A stretch of DNA of 7,442 bases, taken from JAAYBR01 sp033813475 (GTDB taxonomy: Bacteria > Hydrogenedentota > Hydrogenedentia > Hydrogenedentales > CAITNO01). The translations under genes and the position numbers were made by a program. Below, one piece after another: positions 1-5,123 of the stretch (positions are counted from its first letter, which is position 1; each line of letters starts with the position of its first letter). Location of the stretch: the NCBI GenBank assembly GCA_033813475.1, contig JAPXRP010000206.1, positions 1-7,442 of the forward strand, given 5' to 3'. A model generated the notes under the pieces. That model searched no databases. It saw only the letters and a program-made list of their open reading frames with translations, and had not been told where the DNA came from.

Positions 1-28
1 CCGTGGGGCAGTGCGCGAAGGGTCTTCT

Positions 29-140
29 CCTGGGAACGCCAATCTCCTGATTGGCATTCTTAAGAGGGCCAATCGGGAGATTGGCGTTCCCAGGGAGGGA
101 GAAGAAGAAGGCTGCCAATCGGGAGATTGGCGTTCCCAGG
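29..140. repeat. Three-unit palindromic repeat element, intergenic copy
   Basis: Three copies of a 27-bp unit lie at 29-55 (minus orientation), 68-94 (plus) and 114-140 (plus). The unit has a hairpin core, GCCAATC-GGGA-GATTGGC, followed by the tail GTTCCCAGG. The first two copies face each other and form a long hairpin with 26 of 27 arm positions paired (mismatch at 48) around a 12-base spacer containing CTTAAG. The third copy follows a purine-rich spacer ending GAAGAAGGCT. The same order and orientation, with the same end to the second spacer, recur inside hsdR at 1121-1225. I see no transposase and no clear target-site duplication. It is best described as a small non-autonomous palindromic repeat (REP/MITE-like); how it spreads is unknown. 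Confidence 0.9.
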
Positions 141-159
141 GAGGGGGGCGTCTCATAAT

Positions 160-189
160 TTGCCAAAAGTGAGACGCAAGCCCAATAAT
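160..189 (+). promoter_or_regulatory. Candidate sigma-70-type promoter for hsdR
   Basis: TTGCCA at 160-165 matches the -35 consensus at five of six positions. AATAAT at 184-189 matches the -10 consensus at five of six, with an 18-bp spacer. Transcription would begin near 196, about 97 bases before the chosen hsdR start. GTCTCA/TGAGAC half-sites lie just upstream of the -35 (150-155), inside the spacer (170-175) and directly after the -10 (190-195), where a bound protein would block polymerase. hsdR could instead be read from a promoter left of the window, for example with hsdM/hsdS. Confidence 0.4.
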
Positions 190-210
190 GTCTCACCGGT
201 GAGACAATAC

Positions 211-254
211 GGGCGTTGTGTCTCAAAAATCGGGAAATTTGAGACACAACGGCC
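211..254. repeat. Inverted repeat / potential stem-loop in the hsdR leader
   Basis: Positions 214-227 and 238-251 are perfect 14-bp inverted repeats (CGTTGTGTCTCAAA and its complement) around a 10-base loop. Two further pairs at 211-212 and 253-254 follow one mismatch. If transcribed, it would form a stable hairpin 39 bases before the hsdR ATG. There is no T-tract after it, so it does not look like an intrinsic terminator. It contains the 220 and 240 half-sites of the larger array. A GTG at 218 that would extend the hsdR frame lies inside this stem, which argues against that start. Confidence 0.75.
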
Positions 255-292
255 GTTGCTGCTCACCCATGAGACACAAAACGGGCACATCC

Positions 293-2797
293 ATGAACGA
301 AGCAGAAACAAGAGCCGAGTTGATTGATCCCGCGCTGGCGGCGGCGGGGTGGGGCGGGGTGGAGGGAAGCCGGGTCCGGCGGGAGTATGCCATTGCGCCG
401 GGCCGGATCGAGGGGGCGGGCCGCCGGACGAAGGGGCTGGCGGCGGATTATGTGCTGGAGCACCGGAACACGAAGCTGGCGGTGGTGGAGGCGAAGGCGC
501 GGGATGCGGCGCTGACGGAGGGGGTGGCGCAGGCGAAACAGTACGCGCAGAAGCTGAAGGTGCGCTTTGCCTACGCGACGAACGGGCGGGGCGTCTATGA
601 GATGGACCTGGAGACGGGCGCGGAGGGGGAGCGGGCGGGGTTTCCCGCGCCTGAGGAACTGTGGGAACGGACCTTTGCGGAGAAGAACGCCTGGCGGGAC
701 CGCTTTGCCGCCGTGCCGTATGAGGACAAGGGCGGGTCGCATCCGGGGCGGTATTACCAGGACACGGCGGTGGAGCGGGTGCTGGAGGCGGTGGGGCAGG
801 GGCGGCGGCGCATCCTGCTGACGCTGGCCACGGGCACGGGCAAGACCTTCATCGCGTTCCAGATCGCGTGGAAGCTGTTCCACGCGCGGTGGAGCCTGGG
901 CGGGGAGCCGACGCGCCGTCCGCGCATCCTCTTTCTGGCGGATCGGAACATTCTGGCGGACCAGGCGTACAACGCGTTCTCGGCGTTTCCCGAGGATGCG
1001 CTGGTGCGGATTTCGCCGGAGGACATCCGTAAGAAGGGCAAGGTGCCTAAGAATGGCAGCCTCTTCTTCACGATCTTCCAGACCTTCATGTGCGGGGCGG
1101 GGACTGCGACCGGAGACACTCCTGGGAACGCCAATCTCCCGATTGGCCCTTTTAAGGAATGCCAATCGGGAGATTGGCGTTCCCAGGGGAAGAAGGCTGC
1201 CGATCAGCAGACTGGCGTTCCCAGGGAGGCGGAGTATTATTTCGGGGAATACCCGGCGTCCTTTTTCGACTTCATCGTGGTGGACGAGTGCCACCGGGGC
1301 GGGGCGAACGACGAGAGCACCTGGCGGGACATTCTGGAGTATTTCGCCCCGGCGGTCCAGCTCGGCCTGACGGCGACGCCGAAGCGGAACGAGAATGTGG
1401 ACACCTACGCGTATTTCGGGGAGCCGGTGTTTGTGTACTCGCTGAAGGAGGGGATCAACGACGGGTTCCTGACGCCGTTCCGGGTGCGGCAAATCTCGAC
1501 CACCCTCGACGACTATGTGTACACGCAGGATGACATGGTGCTGGAGGGCGAGGTGGAGTACGGGAAACGGTACACGGAGACGGACTTCAACCGGATCATC
1601 GAAATCCGGGAGCGGGAACAGGTGCGGGTGCGCCTGTTCATGGAGCAGATCGGCCCGAACGAGAAGACGCTCGTGTTCTGCGCGACCCAGGCCCACGCGC
1701 TGGCGGTGCGCGACCTCGTCAACCAGATGAAGTCCGTGCCGGACCCCAACTACTGCCACCGCGTGACGGCGGACGACGGGCCGCTGGGCGACCAGCACCT
1801 GCGCGACTTCCAGGACAATGAGAAGACCATCCCCACGGTGTTGACGACGTCGCAGAAACTCTCGACGGGCGTGGACGCGCGGAACATCCGCAACATCGTC
1901 CTGATGCGGTCCGTCAACTCCATGATCGAGTTCAAGCAGATCATCGGGCGCGGCACCCGGCTGTATGACGGGAAGCACTACTTCACGGTCTACGACTTCG
2001 TGAAGGCCCATCACCATTTCAGCGACCCCGAATGGGACGGCGAGCCGGAAACCCCGGAGGCCTGCACCGTCTGCGGCCACCATCCCTGCCAGTGCCCGAG
2101 GCCGAAGACGGACCCCTGTCCGGAGTGCGGGCAGCGGCCCTGTGTCTGCGAACGGGAGCGCTGCCCCGTGTGCGGCCGGCTGGACTGCGTCTGCAAAAAG
2201 CGGACCCCGGCGCGGGTGAAACTCGCGGACGGCAAGGAGCGGACGGTGCAGCACATGGTGTGCACCTCGTTCTGGCATCCCGACGGCACGCCCATGTCGG
2301 CCCGCCAGTTCATGGAGCTGCTGTTCGGGCGGCTGCCGGACTTCTTCCGCGACGAGGAGGAGCTGCGGCGCATCTGGAGCGACCCGGACACCCGGAGGCG
2401 GCTCCTGAACGGCCTCGCCGAGAAGGGATTCGGGACCGAGCAGCTCGCGGAGATGCAGCGCATCGTGAACGCGGAGGACAGCGACCTCTTCGACGTGCTG
2501 GCGCATGTCGCCTACGCCCTGCCGCCGGTGTCCCGCACGGCGCGCGCCGCCGCCGCCCGAAACCGGATGCACGGCCTGTTCACGCAGAAACAGGAGGCGT
2601 TTCTGGACTTCGTGCTGGGCCACTACGAACGCGAGGGCGTCGGCGAGCTGGACAAGGTGAAACTGCCGCCGCTGCTGAAGCTCCGTTACCGCAACGCCAT
2701 CGCCGAGGCGCGCGCCGACCTGGGCAGTCCCGAGCAAATCCGGGGCATGTTCACGGGGTTCCAGAAGTACCTCTACCAGCCCGCGTACTACGCGTGA
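293..2797 (+). CDS. hsdR: Type I restriction enzyme R subunit (HsdR, EcoEI-like)
   Basis: This is the ATP-dependent DNA translocase and nuclease subunit of a type I restriction complex (HsdR with HsdM and HsdS), acting on unmodified DNA in the cytoplasm. The ATG at 293 gives 834 residues beginning MNEAETRAELIDPAL, as I recall for EcoEI-type subunits. An in-frame GTG at 218 lies in a hairpin and adds unrelated residues. No clear Shine-Dalgarno is visible. Visible parts: an N-terminal PD-(D/E)xK nuclease (D52, E66-x-K68, Q80xxxY84); Walker A ATGTGKT 179-185; DECH 331-334; GLTATPKR around 358-365; LVFCAT 460-465; STGVDA 524-529; QIIGRGTR 549-556; three CxxCGxxxCxC clusters 591-634; an EcoEI_R_C-like end from about 672. 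All key motifs are intact. Oddity: residues 277-311 come from an inserted palindromic repeat; without them the length would be 799. hsdM and hsdS are not in the window. Confidence 0.95.
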   Translation: MNEAETRAELIDPALAAAGWGGVEGSRVRREYAIAPGRIEGAGRRTKGLAADYVLEHRNTKLAVVEAKARDAALTEGVAQAKQYAQKLKVRFAYATNGRGVYEMDLETGAEGERAGFPAPEELWERTFAEKNAWRDRFAAVPYEDKGGSHPGRYYQDTAVERVLEAVGQGRRRILLTLATGTGKTFIAFQIAWKLFHARWSLGGEPTRRPRILFLADRNILADQAYNAFSAFPEDALVRISPEDIRKKGKVPKNGSLFFTIFQTFMCGAGTATGDTPGNANLPIGPFKECQSGDWRSQGKKAADQQTGVPREAEYYFGEYPASFFDFIVVDECHRGGANDESTWRDILEYFAPAVQLGLTATPKRNENVDTYAYFGEPVFVYSLKEGINDGFLTPFRVRQISTTLDDYVYTQDDMVLEGEVEYGKRYTETDFNRIIEIREREQVRVRLFMEQIGPNEKTLVFCATQAHALAVRDLVNQMKSVPDPNYCHRVTADDGPLGDQHLRDFQDNEKTIPTVLTTSQKLSTGVDARNIRNIVLMRSVNSMIEFKQIIGRGTRLYDGKHYFTVYDFVKAHHHFSDPEWDGEPETPEACTVCGHHPCQCPRPKTDPCPECGQRPCVCERERCPVCGRLDCVCKKRTPARVKLADGKERTVQHMVCTSFWHPDGTPMSARQFMELLFGRLPDFFRDEEELRRIWSDPDTRRRLLNGLAEKGFGTEQLAEMQRIVNAEDSDLFDVLAHVAYALPPVSRTARAAAARNRMHGLFTQKQEAFLDFVLGHYEREGVGELDKVKLPPLLKLRYRNAIAEARADLGSPEQIRGMFTGFQKYLYQPAYYA
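1121..1225. repeat. Three-unit palindromic repeat inserted in frame within hsdR
   Basis: Units lie at 1121-1147 (minus), 1161-1187 (plus) and 1199-1225 (plus, diverged). The first two are perfect 27-of-27 inverted copies around a 13-base spacer. The third keeps the tail GGCGTTCCCAGG but has five changes in the core. The span is 105 bases, exactly 35 codons on hsdR codon boundaries, with no stop. It encodes residues 277-311 of HsdR, between the FFTIFQTF segment and the conserved YFGEYP..FFDFIVVDECH segment, probably a surface loop. The hairpin 1121-1187 resembles the reverse complement of 29-94, including its spacer. The peptide is read from three frames of the unit: PGNANLPIG, then QSGDWRSQG, then ADQQTGVPR. 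No target-site duplication is evident. Confidence 0.92.
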
Positions 2798-2857
2798 CAC
2801 TGGCCGGAAACCCCTTTTCCGCCGGCGCGGTCTCAGACGGAAAGAAGGAGATGACGC

Positions 2858-3805
2858 ATGTGGACGATGCTGGTGTGTGCGGTGGCGCTGGCGGCGGACG
2901 TTGCCGGGACGCCTCCCCTGAAGACACTGGACGACATCCGGATCCGGGACCCGTTTGTGCTGCCGGTGCCCGAGACGGGGTGGTATTACCTGTATGGCAC
3001 GGGGCGGCCCCTGGGCGAGACGGGCTTTGACGCGTACCGGAGCCGGGACCTGAAGCAGTGGGAGGGGCCGTTTGCGGTGTTTCGCCCGCCCGCGGGGTTC
3101 TGGGGGGTGAAGGATTTCTGGGCGCCGGAGGTGCACCGGTACCGGGGCAGGTATTACATGTTCGCCACGTTCCTGCCGAAGGAACCGGAGCAGCGGGGCA
3201 CGGGCATCCTGGTGGCGGACGCGCCGGAGGGGCCGTTTGTCCCGCATTCGGAGGGTCCGGCCACGCCTCGAGAGGTGCGCGCGCTGGACGGCACGCTTTT
3301 CATTGACCCCGAGGGGAAACCGTGGATGGTGTTCTGCCACGAGTGGGAGCAGATCGTGGACGGGTCCATCTGCGCGATGCGCCTGTCGGAGGACCTGAAG
3401 CGGGCCGAGGGTGCGCCGGTGACGCTGTTTCACGCGTCGCAGGCGGCCTGGGTCGTGCAGATGGGCTTTGGCGACCGCCAGGGAAAGATCACCGACGGGC
3501 CGTGGGTCTGGCGCGAGCCGGACGGGTCGCTGGTGACGCTGTGGTCGTCCTTCGGCGAGGGAAAGCAGTACATGACCTCCACGGCGCGCAGCGCCTCGGG
3601 CAGCATCACCGGCCCGTGGGTGCCCGCGCCCGAGCCTTTCCTGACGGAGGACGGCGGCCACGGGATGTTCTTCGACACCTTTGACGGGAAGCGCCTGCTG
3701 TCCCTCCACCAGCCCAACCGCCACCCGGACGAGCGGGCGAAGTTCTTCACCTTTGAGGCCGCCGACGGCACGGTCCGCGTGACGGGGCCCTGGGACACCC
3801 CCTGA
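2858..3805 (+). CDS. Secreted GH43-like glycoside hydrolase
   Basis: The 315-residue product looks like a five-bladed beta-propeller glycosidase of the GH43 type, which removes arabinose, xylose or related residues from polysaccharide side chains; the exact substrate cannot be told. Seen: a hydrophobic N-terminus (about 1-17, resembling a signal peptide but lacking the usual early Lys/Arg); IRDPFVL with likely general base D31; WAPEVHRYRGRYYMFAT at 88-104; DGTLFIDPEGKPWMVF with candidate D144; ITDGPWVW, D213, where many GH43 enzymes have EGP; GGHGM with H268; and HQPNRH near the end. AAGGAG at 2845-2850 is a good ribosome site seven bases before the ATG, and an in-frame stop at 2852 rules out a longer form. 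It starts 60 bases after hsdR and is followed 14 bases later by a second propeller enzyme, probably in one operon. Confidence 0.82.
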   Translation: MWTMLVCAVALAADVAGTPPLKTLDDIRIRDPFVLPVPETGWYYLYGTGRPLGETGFDAYRSRDLKQWEGPFAVFRPPAGFWGVKDFWAPEVHRYRGRYYMFATFLPKEPEQRGTGILVADAPEGPFVPHSEGPATPREVRALDGTLFIDPEGKPWMVFCHEWEQIVDGSICAMRLSEDLKRAEGAPVTLFHASQAAWVVQMGFGDRQGKITDGPWVWREPDGSLVTLWSSFGEGKQYMTSTARSASGSITGPWVPAPEPFLTEDGGHGMFFDTFDGKRLLSLHQPNRHPDERAKFFTFEAADGTVRVTGPWDTP

Positions 3806-3819
3806 CGAAAGGAAACGGC

Positions 3820-4821
3820 ATGAAAGCATTCCGCGTGTTGCTGGGGGCGCTGCTGCTGTCGGCCGCCGCGCTGGCGGGGGAGACCGCCGACAAGCCCCTC
3901 TACCGCGACCCCGTGCATGACGGGGCGGCGGACCCGGAGCTGGTGTGGAACGCCGCCGAGGGAAAGTGGTTCATGTTCTACACGAACCGCCGCGCCAACG
4001 TGCCGGGCCTCAAGGGGGTGTCGTGGGTCCAGGGCACGCGCATCGGCATCGCCGAGTCGGAGACGGGGGCGCGCTGGCGGTACCGGGGCGTGGCGGACAT
4101 AGACTACGGCGAGGGGGAGTTCAGTTACTGGGCGCCGGACATTGTGACGCATGAGGGGACGCACCACATGTTCCTGACCTTCGTGCCGGGCATCCACACC
4201 GACTGGGGCCGCGAGCGGCACATCCTCCACCTGACCAGCACGGACCTGCTGAAGTGGCGCTTCGAGTCCCGGCTGGACCTGGGCTCCGACCGCGTCATAG
4301 ACGCCTGCGTGTTCCGCGCGCCCGGCGGCGGCTGGCGCATGTGGTACAAGGACGAGGGCCGCGACAGCCGGACCTTTGTCTCCGAGAGCCCCGACCTGCA
4401 CCGGTGGAGTCCCGGGAAGCCTGCGGCGGCGGACATCGCCTGCGAGGGGCCCAAGGTGTTCCAGTGGCAGGACCGCTACTGGATGGTGACGGACGAGTGG
4501 CGGGGGCTGGCGGTGTTCCAGTCCCCCGACTGCGAACGGTGGACGCGCCAGCCCGCCAACATCCTCGAGGCGCCGGGCACCGGGCTGGACGACATGTTCA
4601 CGGGCCGCCACGCCGATGTGGTGGTGAACAGCGGCCGCGCCTATGTCTTCTATTTCACCCATCCGGGCCGCGTGGAGAAGGACGAGGACCTCGGTATCTA
4701 CGCCACCCGGCGCTCCTCCATCCAAGTGGCGGAACTGCGCCTGGAAAATGGGGAGATCGTGTGCGACCGCAACGCGCCCGTTGACATCCGCCTCGGTCCC
4801 GATGAGGATGCGGCCCGCTAG
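3820..4821 (+). CDS. Secreted GH43-like / five-bladed propeller glycosidase
   Basis: The 333-residue product begins with a typical signal peptide (KAFR, then a Leu/Ala-rich core, cleavage near ALAG-E at 20-21), so it is exported. The body shows repeated propeller-blade patterns: DPELVWNAAEGKWFMFYTNR (38-57), YWAPDIV, HLTSTDLLKW, VFRAPGGGWRMWYKD, CEGPKVFQWQDRYWMVTDEW (208-227) and VFQSPDCERW. Residues in places expected for GH43-type catalysis are D38, D161 (VIDACVF) and E209 (CEGP), with H264 in GRHADVV. The CEGP general-acid motif is canonical here, unlike its upstream neighbour. A purine-rich ribosome site (AAAGGAAA, 3808-3815) precedes the ATG. The 14-base gap to the upstream gene suggests co-transcription. 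GH117- or GH32-like propellers are alternatives; the fold is more certain than the substrate. Confidence 0.78.
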   Translation: MKAFRVLLGALLLSAAALAGETADKPLYRDPVHDGAADPELVWNAAEGKWFMFYTNRRANVPGLKGVSWVQGTRIGIAESETGARWRYRGVADIDYGEGEFSYWAPDIVTHEGTHHMFLTFVPGIHTDWGRERHILHLTSTDLLKWRFESRLDLGSDRVIDACVFRAPGGGWRMWYKDEGRDSRTFVSESPDLHRWSPGKPAAADIACEGPKVFQWQDRYWMVTDEWRGLAVFQSPDCERWTRQPANILEAPGTGLDDMFTGRHADVVVNSGRAYVFYFTHPGRVEKDEDLGIYATRRSSIQVAELRLENGEIVCDRNAPVDIRLGPDEDAAR

Positions 4822-5123
4822 CGCCCTCATGACAACACACTGGCCCAGTGGCCACCTCCCGCAGGGGGAAACCCTTTCCGCGCCGACGCACAATTACCAT
4901 AATTCGGCATTTTGAGATCAGGAACGGCCTGCAAACAGACAATATGTATTGACAGGGAATACCCGTCATGATAGGCTGTTGTGTGTGGAAGAGTACCTGA
5001 GGCAGGGATTTGTTTCGGCGGCGGGTTGACGGCTTGCGGCGCGCATTGCGTCGGCATACCGTGAAACGCCGGAGCGGGCTTGCCCTTCAGGGTCGGACAG
5101 CACAACGTATCGGAGGCTGGGCC
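4822..5123. other. Intergenic region between the glycosidase pair and the EF-hand protein gene
   Basis: This 302-base stretch has no convincing gene. Just after the glycosidase stop there are only small, mutually exclusive 5-bp stems (4838-4850 and 4841-4854) with no T-run, so no intrinsic terminator can be called. An AT-richer tract (about 4889-4950) precedes the promoter candidate at 4949-4977. The remaining ~140 bases would be a 5' leader; I recognise no riboswitch in it. GGAGG at 5112-5116 lies seven bases before the ATG at 5124 and supports that start. Confidence 0.7.
4949..4977 (+). promoter_or_regulatory. Candidate sigma-70-type promoter for the EF-hand protein gene
   Basis: A perfect TTGACA at 4949-4954 is followed, after exactly 17 bases, by TAGGCT at 4972-4977. 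That hexamer is a weak -10 match but is preceded by TGA, giving an extended -10 (TG-N). An AT-rich stretch lies upstream. Transcription would start near 4984, leaving a ~140-base leader before the ATG at 5124. This is a sequence match only. Confidence 0.5.

Larger units (their letters stand above)
149..276. promoter_or_regulatory. Array of phased GTCTCA/TGAGAC half-sites upstream of hsdR
   Basis: Exact GTCTCA hexamers start at 150, 190 and 220, and the inverted form TGAGAC starts at 170, 200, 240 and 270. A degenerate copy (TGCTCA) starts at 260. All starts fall on a 10-bp grid and orientations alternate, giving inverted pairs 150/170, 190/200, 220/240 and 260/270. Several copies extend into a longer consensus resembling TGAGACACAACGGGC. 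The pair at 189-206 is a perfect 18-bp palindrome, TGTCTCACCGGTGAGACA. The stretch is less GC-rich than the genes around it and has no convincing ORF. A multi-site operator for a dimeric regulator of the restriction system is the simplest reading. A cluster of palindromic repeats, or RNA hairpins in the hsdR leader, are alternatives. The pattern is seen directly; the function is inferred. Confidence 0.6.

Noticed and set aside
149..276. CRISPR array
   Set aside because: The repeated element is only about 6-15 bases, alternates orientation, and has 4-24 base gaps rather than uniform spacers; no cas genes are present.
218..292. Extended hsdR start at GTG 218
   Set aside because: The extra 25 codons come from the inverted-repeat stem and look unlike HsdR N-termini, whereas the ATG at 293 opens the family-typical sequence.
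127..327. Small plus-strand open frame in the hsdR upstream region
   Set aside because: It begins inside the palindromic repeat, runs through the half-site array and overlaps the hsdR start, with no ribosome site and no recognisable product.
2805..2821. Intrinsic terminator after hsdR
   Set aside because: There is only a 6-bp stem (CGGAAA/TTTCCG) around a 5-base loop, with no following T-run.
263..3829. Very long open frame on the minus strand (1188 codons)
   Set aside because: It lies antisense to hsdR and the first glycosidase, both with clear motifs. Its translation is low-complexity and rich in Arg, Pro, Leu and His, as expected for the antisense of GC-rich codons. It crosses the intergenic gap without any recognisable domain.
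3430..4893. Minus-strand open frame of 487 codons
   Set aside because: It is antisense to the two glycosidase genes, has no recognisable domain, and has the composition expected from GC-rich shadow frames.
4984..5123. Riboswitch in the leader of the EF-hand gene
   Set aside because: The ~140-base leader is long enough, but I could match no conserved riboswitch core or consistent stem arrangement.
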